NCBI GenBank assembly: GCA_017562135.1
Contig: QEYB01000798.1
Location: forward strand, 1-64,000
DNA length: 64,000 nt
Origin: Dipylidium caninum
Taxonomy: Eukaryota; Platyhelminthes; Cestoda; Cyclophyllidea; Dipylidiidae
Direction: 5' to 3'
Shown: in pieces, positions 11,561 through 22,278 of the stretch
Numbering within the stretch: position 1 is the stretch's first letter
Layout: each line of letters begins with the position of its first letter
Position numbers and translations under genes: made by a program
The notes under the pieces: model-generated
Database searches by the model: none
Told to the model about the DNA's origin: nothing
What the model saw: only the letters and a program-made list of their open reading frames with translations

Positions 11561-13430
11561 GGATTACTTCACATTCGGCGACAAAGAAGTGTATTCTGTG
11601 CTTGCTACGATCGACATGATTCTGAAAGTCTTCTACGTCAGGGGATCCACCGTGTTGATCATGCCGTCGATGACAAAGTGTTGTACGAGTGCTGTGTACA
11701 TTTACTGAGCTGGGCAACCGCTTCTGTTTCATGCCACAACCTCGAGAATGCGGAAATGGTGAATTGGGCGAGCTGGAAGTTAGGCTGCATGTCAGACATG
11801 CTGTACGATGCCTCGCTTTCCTATTCACCTGTTAGTCTAGTGTGTCTGACTTGCATGTCGTCTAGGCGTTTTCGATGATCATTCTACTGTCTTTTCCGTA
11901 GAGTACAAAGCGGCAATAAGAATATGAGCTTCCCATTTCTCATTCGCTAATCCCTAGTTACAAGCCTTTACGTTGAGCGACTCATGACGGTCAAGCAACA
12001 CTTTCCCGACCATTTTTCTGGAAACTCAATTTATCCTACCACGTGCATGAGTGATTTTGATTCCCTTTCAACAGATTGAGGATTATTTGGGTCGACGAGG
12101 TTTCATACATCAGCAACACACTGAGACATTTATCCCCCACATTTGTGCTTCAAATGATGAAGGAAAAATGTTTCGACTAAAAGTGTTTCAAGTTCGCTTT
12201 CATAGTCTACATACGGAGAGCTTCTCACTGGGATACTCTGGTGGTAGTAGTTAAACTACATCGGAGAACACGTCAAAAAATTTATTATATTTGACGACAT
12301 CGCTACAGACTGGCATATCATCTTGAGTCCGTTTTCCTGATAAAAGCTGACAAAACAGCCTGCTGACAATGATCAAAGATACAAGAAGAAAGTGGAGATT
12401 ATGAGTTCTAGCAAACAGCTCCCACTCTTTACGTGGTGTGATGAAACGCCAAACAGACCTAAGCACACTTGCAGAGGCTGTGCTAGAACCTTTCCACCAA
12501 GACTCGTGCTGGTGCGTAAAAATGGGACACACTTTAGGATAATCCGAGTCGTCTCGAGGGGACATCCTGTCCCTCCCCGATTCCCGTATCTCCGTGTTTA
12601 TCCCTCTTCGCTGCAATAGAGCAATTTCACACTATATCATCCGCGCTCCACACAAAGTGCATTCCTTCCCCACAACACGTTTTAGCCTTCAAAATGCGTG
12701 ACGAAGCATGAGAATGTGATTAAAATGGAGACGCTTTGCGCGTCGGACCTTAAGAGACACGATAACCAAACGATATTGAAGCGCGTTTGTGTCATGGTGG
12801 ATAGTGGGAGGTTCGAGTACTCGGTGGGGATCTCCACTTCGACTTATTGCAGGCTTGAAGGATCGCGAAGAAATGTCGAAGTCGAGTAAATGTCCTCATT
12901 CTAAAAATTGCTGATTTCCGTTTACTCATGCCACCTCGCTTCCTACAGCAGATTTCGGAACATGTAAAGCAGCGCCAAAAAAATTCCTGCATGAAGAAGT
13001 AATTAAACTTTGTGACGCTCTCAGAAACCATTTGTCCTCTTTAAAACACGATAGCGGTGGGTACACGTTTTCGTGCAAATATGGACTTATGGCGTTTTAT
13101 CCCACTTGCTGAAGTTAATGGCCGAATGGGGGGTAATGAATTGTTGGGTCGTGGGGAAGAGAACCAACCAAATATGCACACTTTGCAGGCGATGCAAAAA
13201 AATTGTAGCTGTGGTGGGTAGCAATTGCAGTTAGCTTCGCGGTTGTTTGCTCAGTGAAGCAGCGTGGAAGCGAATTGTGAGATGGTCTACTCTTTCTACG
13301 AAAGTAGTCTGGACCTGAGTTGCTCTTTCAAAAGTCCAACAAGTAGATTCCGCTCTCCCTGTGTGCAACACCCAACCCCTTTAAAAATACACTCAACCAC
13401 AAGGCATATCCAAGTCGAAGAGGATCGAAG
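11561..13430. other. Mostly unrecognised; possible family exon 2 remnant near 12,700
   Basis: One frame at 12,698-12,889 contains ILKRVCVMVDSGRFEYSVGI, which resembles the exon 2 segment LSKVVVADREYEISVLV in spacing and pattern, but lacks Cys45 and Trp92 context. A frame at 12,071-12,254 follows an acceptor-like TTTCAACAG but matches nothing. I would not call either a gene. Confidence 0.25.
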
Positions 13431-13515
13431 AAGACCTTCATGAAGAGAATGCTCCACGACATGTGCTTCTTCGTGGTGGCCTATCTGTTCGGGGTCCTAA
13501 CAACGTGTCTTTAGG
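13431..13515 (+). pseudogene. Family exon 1 fragment
   Basis: GGATCGAAGAAGACCTTCATGAAG resembles the family leader, and ATG at 13,461 opens MCFFVVAYLFGVLTT, close to the signal peptide of other copies, then stops at once. No exon 2 follows at the expected distance. Confidence 0.45.
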
Positions 13516-13899
13516 GAGACTCCTTTTTTTCAAAATGCTCATAGAGATTTTGATGTTCATGCTCTCTATAAACCCGATCTCCCATATACTACTTTGACCG
13601 CACCTACACTTCTTCCATTTGTTGCTTCTCTATATCGGCAGAGCTTGCTCTTATTAAGTAGCGAAGTACATCTTTTCCACTCTCTGACGACGGCTTTGAA
13701 AATGGCAATTCCGTCTGTAACAAGTAGGCCAACTTGTCGAGGATTCCAAATCCGACAGTCAGAGTAGTGTGACTTGACGGCGTTAATTGAAATGCAGCTG
13801 CTCATTGTGACGAAGGCCCGTATCCGTCGTGCCCGGGCAATGTCCAATTCCATGTTTCGTGCCGAAGCGAACACGTAGTGAATCGTGAGCGCATCACGG

Positions 13900-14262
13900 A
13901 GTGAACAAACACAAGCACATATATACAACCGTTGAATCAGTACATTTCTTGTCAAGGTGTATAAAAGTTATGAGAATTCGAAGAGGCCTGCCGTTGTAGA
14001 CAGAATCTGCTAACATGCCGGTCTTCGTGATAGCCCAGCAGCACCACCTCCAGACCCTCCCATTTCCTTGTCTTCCCGCCGCCATGAGGCAGAAGCGACA
14101 GCCTGTGTTTCCACTATCTAGAGAGTCCTTCCGGGTGATTTCCTTTCTTTCTTCATCTCATCAAGTGTTTTGCTTCATTGCATGCTCATAGGTCTTTGGT
14201 CACACAACGCCTTGTTAGCCATGGGCAACTGTCGAAAGCTCCACAAGTTAATGAGAGCGGCG
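13900..14262 (+). pseudogene. Secreted-family copy: exon 1 and truncated exon 2
   Basis: TATAAAAG at 13,960-13,967 follows the family box (CACAAGCACATATATAC). ATG at 14,015 reads MPVFVIAQQHHLQT, the family signal peptide spoiled by polar residues. The exon 2 acceptor is changed from CACACAG to CACACAA, and exon 2 is cut at about 14,262 by the deletion that defines this duplicate. Same defects as the copy at 51,895, so the decay predates the duplication. Confidence 0.65.
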
Positions 14263-14499
14263 ATTGGTCTATTGGTAGCAGAGTGGGTGTCTTTAATGTT
14301 TTTCTCGCCTCGTGTTGCACCCAGGGACATCGGAATCTGCGTTGTTGGGCCATAATTTCCGTGCCATTCTGCCTTTCTTAACCCCATTAAGTATGCTCGC
14401 CTTTCACTCAATCACTTGTGCACAAAAACAAACAACGGTGACTACCGATAAGTTGGTTTGAGAGGAGCAAGGCTGTATGTACATTTCGGGAATAAAGAA

Positions 14500-15180
14500 T
14501 CAAGGAGGATTGAGGGACTTAAGAAATATGAAGCTTGAGGATATCGATGTTGTCGTCAGTGGTGTCTCAGCAATGAATTGACTGAATTGACAGTCTGTGA
14601 GCTGGCTCGCTATCACTCACATTCTCGCACTCATTCATGTGCTTTTATTCCTCCCAAAACAGAATTGTTTTTCGACGCTCAACTACAATTCGACACACAA
14701 GATTATGTTTCACCAAAATTTTCCCCTTCTATTCCAATACTCGACGCTGGGCAAATGATCATTTTCTCCTGATGATTTTCCACTCACCCTGCCGCCCCCA
14801 CTAGTCGGCTTCTGTCACCTTCTGCCAAGGAATAGAGCTTGTAAACTGCCAAAAGTCTTTCACAGCATTTTTTCCGTTTTATTGCACTTTAATCTCTTCC
14901 ATAAGCAACCGTAATTAGGCAAAAGGCAATAGCCTTTCCGTGAAGTATCGGGTGAATGTGAAGAATGCGGCAGGATTTGGATATTGCCGGAAAGTTTTTT
15001 AATTTTTCGACAGTAAATGAAGCTTCAGGTGCTTTTTATGCCTTATCGTACAGCAGTTTTTGCACGTGCCAATTGGTTAATTTTGGTTGTTATTCTTCCT
15101 GAGTTTTCCCTTGCATGACAATAATTCCATGACAATAGGACTCTGCCGCTGTTACGTTTCCACGTCCTTGTAGGAAATTA
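14500..15180 (+). pseudogene. Diverged family copy, exons 2-3, broken
   Basis: Counterpart of 54,325-54,983. The exon 3 word for FDIAGKFFNF is interrupted here by an added base (GGATTTGGATATTGCC against GGATTTGATATTGCC at 54,788), and GCAGTTTTTGCACG has one more T. Assigned to the family through the better preserved 54 kb copy. Confidence 0.5.
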
Positions 15181-16300
15181 TTACTGTTGGTGAACATTCC
15201 TTTAGCATTTCATCATTGGGTAACCATTATAATCTACTTAGTGAAATTTGGGTTGTATTCCGGCAGAGATTGAATCAGCTACCCGTATATACCATTTCCA
15301 CACTGCATTTGTTTCTTCCTATCAAGCCACGTCTTAGAAACATTCTAAAGTGAGGTGGGTGAGACGATCAAAGGAGGAAGAGACACCGGCAGGTTCACCT
15401 TTGTGTGCCATCTAAATCGCATCGCGTACTGTCTCAGTGAGTCGACGGTGTTTTGACTTGATTTCGATGTGAGCGAGAGTTCAAGTGAGTGCACTGGTGG
15501 CCTCACACAATTGACTCAATTGAAAAGAATGCATCTTGTGGACATGCTGGCAGGGAAATGCAGCGAAAGGCATGCTTGCGTTCATTCTTACTTACAGCTT
15601 CTCGTCTCAGCTGCAAGGCACGAGAATTTGGGTCACCTTCCCCGTTAGGTGGTGAGAAATTAAGGTTTCAGGAAAAATATCACTTCACAGTTGCTGCGAA
15701 AATGCGCAATAATTTCGCATTAATGGAAGAATTTTTAGATGATAATTACAAAAGCCTCCATCGGACGAGTAAACGCGTGCAGCGCAACCACCTCAGAACA
15801 AAACATGCCACAAGGTACAACCAAGAGTCCGATTGACGGACGAAGTTGAGCTCTGTAACCATGGTATCTACATTATAAATCGCTTAGTTTTCCATCCATG
15901 TCCTGCCTCACTCCAGTATTGTTGAAAGGTTTATTGCTAAAATATGACGTTAGCACGACTATGCGAAGAGTGTTTTTGCTTCATCCTCACTTTGAGACAT
16001 CAGTCACTATTACTTTCTTAATAGGCGTGGGTGGAGAAATGGGGATAATCATTAGGGAAACATACCCAAAGGTGATCACATTGGTTGAGATCACTTGCAA
16101 CTTAGCATACCACTTGTGTCTGTTTCATCGTGACAGAAAGCTAGCAAAGAACTTGCTCAGCTATGCCAAAAAAACTGATTGTGACTTCACACAGCCACAT
16201 TTAGGCCGCTGACCGTATTCTGCGAGCGGGTAAACAGAGAGCAGCACACTCACAGAAGGCAAAGTAAGCTGTGATGTAGTCACAACGTGTCACGTTGCGA

Positions 16301-17450
16301 CGGTAGGTCAAGCCTTTGCTGTTAGCTTTGATTATCTGTTGTCGAGGTGACGGAGGGCGACTAAATGACTTCGAACTGAAGTATTCTGCTAAATGGAGTT
16401 GGTCAGACCTTAACGTCGTCTCTCAAGTCTTCGAGGTTAGTGTTCATTATGGCTATGGTTTTCATTTTCCCCCATGAAGATTTTCTACAAAGCATAAAAA
16501 TCGAGTCCCCGATGCAATGTCAATGCATCGCTGGCACGTTGTGCGGTCGACTGATGATCTGACGTCCCCCAGCGCGGCCAGACTATATTCGTCCTGTCTC
16601 GTAGGTGACCGTAACAAAAAGCATTATTAGATCGCAGTCCCCAGGTGAGGTATCAACTCACTCCATGAGGTCAAGTGAAAGCGAAACCAAAACCTCCCCG
16701 GACTAGCGTCCGAAAGAATGACAAGTGATAAGCGCTCATTTCAGCCATTAGCTACAGGGCAACACACCGCGACGATGAATCTCGCCTCTCTTCGACAGTT
16801 GGATCGGCTTAACAGAGTGAATTGGCGTAATATCTCAGGAACATTCCCTTCCTTCTACAGGAATCTATTCGCGAGAAATTACATACTTCCGCCCTTGTAT
16901 TCAGCGCACCTTACATTAATGACGTCTGAATACTGAAAAAATCCGCCTCAATTCTGGGAGCAATTGAGACGATTGTTGGTGTTAAATACTGAAGTAGGCC
17001 ACATCCGGCGTATATACTCTGCTCGATCTCAGTCAGTCTGTCGAAGGCTTCCATGCTCATCTATACCTCTCATGTTGTTGCTTCCCAACTGCTTCGTCGA
17101 TTTGATTTTTTTCCACTGAATCACTAAAACAAACCATGCGCATGCACTTTTCGACCATATGCCGACTGCCGAAATGAGGCACGTTCTCTCCACTCTTCCA
17201 CCTCTCACGACTTTAGCTAATTTACTCTACTCTGTCTTCCGTCCATTGTGCCAAAATGAGCACTGCGAAAATCTTGGCTCCTTCACCCATCCCTTTAGGC
17301 GAATCTCCAGCCATAACTGATTGCCGTCCAGTCGTCTCGCCCTCACAACTACGAAGACTTACCCCAACCACTGGCTACTCCTGTGCAGACTGAACCAGCG
17401 TTGTGGCAGTGTCGTAGTAAGAACACCCGGCCTTGCCCCGTGATCTAAAA
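16301..17450. other. Single-copy stretch with no recognised gene
   Basis: I found no second copy of this stretch in the window and no convincing exon. GCGTATATACTCTGC near 17,008 is TATA-like and lies upstream of the candidate exons that follow, but the link is speculative. Confidence 0.3.
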
Positions 17451-17458
17451 CATGGACT

Positions 17459-18418
17459 TTGACGATCCGTGGAGCTTGCGAAGCTGTCATTGATAATTAC
17501 CGCCTTGTGAACGTCTCCTGTTTTGCGCCTTGTTTACCTTACCGCATTGCCAAGGAACAAGGGGGAAATGGCAAAATGAAACTATTTTGGAAAGAGGGGC
17601 GTACGTATTCCTCGTTTTTGTACCCAAAGCCTGTCAGCATCACCATTGGACTATACGAGTTCACAGCTCATCACTCGTTTTTTCAAATCCAAGGTACTAG
17701 AGGCATCTTCAACCATTCCGCAATGTCATGTCGGCTGCAATTCGCTGATGCACTACGGTCGGCCTCTAATCGAGTATACTTAATTTACGAGCATTACAAA
17801 GACTTTACTTTTCCATTGCTTTTCATTTATTCGACGCTTCTATTATGTCTTGCCTTTATCTGACATAGCTTTTAAAATTCGCTTACGATGTCTTTCTAGG
17901 TCAACATACTTCAAATTGCTTAGTTTTCTATGACTAACTCTGTGTCTCGTTCTTTTCTTCCTCTCTCATTACAGCACCGAATGTTCTGCGACAAAACGGT
18001 GAAGTTGGACTTCCTGTTCCAGCCAATGGGTCGAACTGCACTCACACATCGTGCTCCAAAAGGCTATTCAGACTCCACTCAGAGAGAGAAGTGTGTCGTT
18101 TCGACACAAATTTATGCAGGTAAAGCCAAGCACCAGCCAGGAGTCAGACGACGAATGTTTGACTTATCTTTTTTTGACTTGACGCACGCGACCGTGTGGC
18201 ATTGCGCATGCCGAATGAAGGCGGACTACGATGCAATTGGGGTACTTTTCTTCTTCCACGAAAAACTCTTGCAAATTCGTGTGCCAAGACTTTGTCATCG
18301 TAATACTCCTTCTCCTTATTTTTACGCGGATGCGACTCCGTATTTTCAGTTGAGACGACCTTTTTTGACAATGCCAATTCTACATTCAAAATCATGCCAC
18401 TCAGTGGCGATGCTCTAA
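17459..18418 (+). CDS. Candidate exons of an unrecognised gene
   Basis: Three coding-like stretches, not shown to be joined. The first runs from about 17,459 to a possible GTACTA donor at 17,692 and includes FWKEGRTYSSFLYPK. The second, 17,975-18,119, sits between CTCATTACAG and GTAAAG, has intron phases 1 and 2 like family exon 2, and reads EVGLPVPANGSNCTHTSC with two further cysteines after it. The third, about 18,350-18,418, follows TATTTTCAG and reads ETTFFDNANSTFKIMPLSG before a GTGAGC. Phases of the second and third do not match directly. No homology recognised. The stretch is single copy here, unlike its surroundings. Confidence 0.3.
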
Positions 18419-19189
18419 TGGTGAGCTAGACGACTTCTCCTTTCTGCTGCTATAAAAACAGCGACAAACAGACAATCTCCTGTTCTCACCGTGATTGTGA
18501 TGTAGTCTGTGTTCTCTCCATCTGACACGCAGAGTCAACTTCGGAGGTTTAGTCGGCGCTTACTCAATTGCTCTTACCTATTCATTTCCTACCGATTTGA
18601 TGTAAGAAAATGAATAGCGGATCGTTACACATCACCAGTTTTTCCTCTGTGTCCAACTACGTCAATTCAGCTAATCCGCACAAATCTTTTCACGTCCACA
18701 GCTTATTTTGCCACAAGTGTCCAACAGTAGTTTCTTTTTTTTTCCAGGGGGGGGGCAAATGCAGGAACCAACAATGTTGCCAAGAATTACCCACCGTCTT
18801 CCCTTAGCTTGAAGGGAGTGTTTCAGCTAAAGCACAGATATGTTCACACTCTGAGATTGTTAATTGTAGGTGCAACTTCACCCCTGTGACTAAAAATGTA
18901 CGCATTATCTATGTGCCAGAACAATGTCACTGTGAAGTATTAGCGGATGCTGCAATAAGGGCAAGTCGAAATTGAATTTCTGCAGTTCATGTGGCTTATA
19001 CCCTACGTCCCATCAATTTTAATCCGCGGCGAAGCATTATCTTTCTCCGTTGTCTCAACCACACTGTCTTTCTTCAGGTTTCTCTTAACGCTTTCGACTC
19101 TTTTAACCGCACACCGGCCCAGTAATGGCGAAATCCTTCCAGACTTGTAATTTCTAGTCAGGTACCCTCTGCTTCACGATTTGCATTCT
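18419..19189. other. No recognised gene; T9-G9 low-complexity tract
   Basis: A run of T followed by CCA and a run of G lies at 18,731-18,757. Short frames only. It separates the candidate exons from the inverted duplicate beginning near 19,190. Confidence 0.4.
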
Positions 19190-19948
19190 TCATGTGCCAC
19201 TGTGACGCACTCATACGAATGACGGTCGAAAAACATGTGGTAGTCCAAAAGCGCGAAGAAAATTTTTACATGGAGGATGCGTCGCCAGAAGACTAAACTT
19301 CCTTTGCTCTTTCAATCCTTTTTTGCACTGCGAGAAATGCCGAAAAAGGCCAGGGAAATAAATTGATGGGCAGAATCTTTCCAGCTAACGCAAATTTCTA
19401 CCCTACTAGTGAGGCTGATTTGTCCGTTAAATAATAACATTCAAGCTGACCTGTCAGGAACGAACCACGGTCGTCAAAGACGGGGCACCAAATGGCAAGT
19501 TCTTGAAGAGAGCTGATTCCCCTCACTGCGCATACTGCTTTTAATGGCACTCTTTGCCTGCAGTACTTGAGCCCCCAACGAACAAAGCTGTTCCTACACC
19601 AAAAATGGCATCATTTTCTCACTATACCATTATGCTTCCTAGCTAAGTAGCAAGGTATAAAACTAAACTTGTGCTTTCAGCTGATTACTCTCTCACTGCA
19701 TGGACCCAAATAGTTACGCGTGCTGAGCGGTTGAATTACTGCGGCTGAATGTGCACTAGGACATTATTCGCACCGTCTGAATGTGCTGAACTCAGACGGA
19801 TGGATCTAAGTCACCACTTCACCCTATCCTTAAGCAATCCGACTTTTCAGCAAAAAGGCCCACTATTCCACTGAAGAGCCATAGCTATTGAGATACAAAG
19901 GCTGCGAACGATGTGCCCAACATAACTTGCGTTAGCAGCAGTCATTTC

Positions 19949-20696
19949 TATGATGTCGACAAGTGGCACTTAAGTGATGAATTTTAACCACCTCACATCT
20001 TTCCTCGAATACTCTCCTTGTAATATGCCAACGACTCATAAACTGATCCAGCCAAACCGTATTTTTCGAGCTTTGTTACGGGAGGACCGTTGCGATGACT
20101 TATCAACTCGAAATGTTTGAATTCAAAGCCCTTATGGACGTTAGGCACCACGACCACTCTGTTCGACGTAAGATGTAGTAAGGGTGAAAAATGAATTTAC
20201 TTTAGGCGACATTACCTGTGATTTTTTGAGTTGTACAGCAACAGAGGCAAAGGAAATTTCAAACTGACACCGAATTTCATACTCCCATCAGCCAACCTAC
20301 TTTTACTCGAGTAGTTCTTCTTAACCTGCACACCCCAAATCTGGCTAACAAATACCCGTTTTCCGTTGCCTTCTCCAGTCAGCTATTGTCCTGAAAATTT
20401 CGTACGCAGGATAACCTTCGCCACCCTCATTATATGCGCCGATTATTTCACTGTCGATGCTATTGTGGCTGACAAAATTGCTGTGACGCGAAGATGATAT
20501 TATGAAGTTGTGTGCATTCAACGACTGACAAGCACTTGTTTGCAGAAATAAGAAACAGAAAATTAACCTGCCATATTTGTGCTGCCGAACATAGAGTTTC
20601 AGCTTTAAGTCTCATGCAACGTCGGCGAACATGCGAAGAAGGTTGAGGTGGAGAGAGATGAAGCAGAGAAGAATGCATTTACCGTAAAATGAACAT
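19949..20696 (-). pseudogene. Secreted-family copy, inverted twin of the intact gene, broken
   Basis: Minus strand. Exon 1 starts at 20,696 (ATGTTCATTTT), with a shift giving a stop after five codons; the proper frame resumes as FFACSP. Exon 2 spans roughly 20,470-20,216 with a GTAATG donor, and exon 3 is 20,158-19,949. Large parts match the 62 kb gene closely (GGCAACGGAAAACGG, TTTGTTAGCC, CACAAGGAGAGTATTCG), but extra single bases, as in GAGTAAAAGTAGGTTG against GAGTAAAGTAGTTG, break the frame repeatedly. Indels of this type look like either recent neutral decay or uncorrected long-read sequence. Confidence 0.75.
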
Positions 20697-20739
20697 TTTG
20701 CTTGAACTCTGCCTCACGAGGCCTCTTTCACTCACTCTC

Positions 20740-20900
20740 ACACTAATAAAGGCTTTGCAGGAAAAGTGTATTGCTTCAGCAGGTGGAATTGCGTGGTTGC
20801 TTTACGCTGTGTTGAACCACAGACAATGGAAATAGTTGTTTGACCAAAAATTTAGTGCTGACACTTTGATGGTTCAATTAAACTAACCACCATTTTTCAC
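20740..20900 (-). promoter_or_regulatory. Degraded promoter of the inverted twin
   Basis: Reverse complement aligns with 61,960-62,075: the ACTGTGGTTCAACACAGCG region is recognisable (CATTGTCTGTGGTTCAAC), then GCTGAAGCAATACAC, then TTTATTAGTG where the intact gene has TATATAAGTG. The A-C-C-A-G box itself is disturbed. Confidence 0.5.
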
Positions 20901-21734
20901 CCTGCAATATTTCTCCACCAAATAAACAAAACGCGGACCATTATTTAGCTGCAGAGGTAAATCTGTACATGATTTCAGTCCCATAAACAAATCTCGATTC
21001 ACGTGAGATGATTCTTCAGATTGATTATGTAATTCACATCTCCCCTCAAATTACTGGTATTATATCTCGTTTCCATAAAGGAACACGTAGCAGACATTTT
21101 TCATAAACACTAGGGCACTTTAACACCAATCCTCTTTTTATTTATGAAAACGCAGAGGATGTAAAACCACTCAAATTGACCCTTTTGGTTGATGCATAAC
21201 GTTTTGTAGGCCCACCGAAGGCACTGTGAGACTGGATATAAGAAGATCGGAAAATTTGCACAGTATTTTCATGAAGAGAAATATTCCGTCTTGCGTAGGT
21301 GGTGTATTCGAAATCTTCTCAAAAGCCAAAAGCCGAAATGGACATTCGAGCTTCTTCGCCTCTATTAAAACTTCAATTGTGGACAAGGGAGAAATTGGCT
21401 CAAAAACGACGTTAGGAAAGTGTTTAGTTAGCTTATGCATTGAAGGGGCCAAAAGAAGGATCAACGTTTCGTTACAGAGGAGAAATTTGGAACAGGCAAG
21501 AGAAGCGACACAGGAGACGATGAACGGCATGTAAACGTGGCCCATTAGACAGGCTATCGGTTGGCGAAGCCTGAAATTTGCCAGTCTGCGCCATTTCTGC
21601 CCACTTATACTTGTCTACATTTTGTTTGCCCGTTAATTTGCAGTTTCCGGGACATGGTAGGCCACTTGCAAGCAGTAGTACATTAACCCTTGCTTTCCCG
21701 TTTTTTTTTTCTGCTGCCAGGTAAATTCTTTCAG

Positions 21735-22218
21735 CAGTGCACCTGGCCTACAAGTTTGCAGGAGCATGTTGATCGACGATATGCCAGAACACGGTACTTA
21801 CCCGCCGTTTTAGGGTATCCGAGTGTAGGACCATTCCGACTGGGGTTGATGAAGATGAAGTCAGTTGTTTTCAAAATTTCAGCACAGTTGCGGACTTTCC
21901 TTTGACCTTGTTCACAGCACTCGGGAGTCTCAAGGGCAGTGTCGCCCAAATTAACTACAATTTCCATCCTGCATTGCATCACATCTTCAACCGGCTAGTC
22001 CGCCTCGCCTACCTGATTAAAGCATTTGAATCCCAGGAATATTTCGAGTTGACAGGTTCGTTGCACAGGTGTCTGTTCTTGACCTAAGGAACTATTTTCT
22101 TCAAGTGCTGGATAGAGTCACTGATGTGTCGTTGGCAAATCTCAATTGTGAGCAATTAGAGTGAAAGTGCCGTGGGTTTAACTTCATCATTTCAAATTTC
22201 TGCTTGTAGACTCACCTG
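21735..22218 (+). pseudogene. Secreted-family copy, exon 2 (5' lost) and exon 3
   Basis: Begins abruptly where the inverted duplicate ends. Exon 2 sequence from CACCTGGCCTACAAG to about 21,940 carries the CTTACCCGCCGTTTTAGGG stretch shared with copy 2. Its donor is GGCAGT instead of GGTAAT. Exon 3 spans about 21,990-22,218, with CGCCTCGCCTACCTGATT and a CTGGATAGAGTCACTGATGTG core; the family stop ACCTAG is ACCTGG. AATAAA follows at 22,273. No exon 1 or promoter. Confidence 0.65.
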
Positions 22219-22272
22219 GTATGATTAATGCCCTGTACCTTTACTTCGCATTGTCCGTAGCATCCGTACTTC

Positions 22273-22278
22273 AATAAA
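22273..22278 (+). terminator. Relic polyadenylation signal
   Basis: AATAAA in TTCAATAAAGTAGCC, 55 bases after the lost stop of the exon 3 relic. Confidence 0.45.

Larger units (their letters stand above)
13855..16300 (+). repeat. Direct segmental duplicate of 51,760-56,110 with an internal 1.95 kb loss
   Basis: 13,885-14,262 aligns with 51,774-52,131 and 14,262-16,300 with about 54,085-56,110; the roughly 1.95 kb between is absent here. Identity is high, and differences are mostly single-base gains in this copy (for example CCTCCCATTT against CCTCCATTT, GTTTTTGC against GTTTTGC). 15,180-16,300 carries no family exon I can identify; frames in it are not conserved between the copies. Confidence 0.85.
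19190..21735. repeat. Inverted duplicate of 61,085-63,570
   Basis: The reverse complement aligns colinearly with 61,085-63,570: paired positions sum to about 82,810 from end to end, so net length change is small. Anchors: AGAAGACTAAACTTCC (19,288) with 63,515-63,530, and ACGATGAACGGCATG (21,520) with 61,275-61,290. It contains 3' flank, gene, promoter and about 900 bases of upstream sequence. Numerous single-base indels separate the two copies. Confidence 0.85.
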
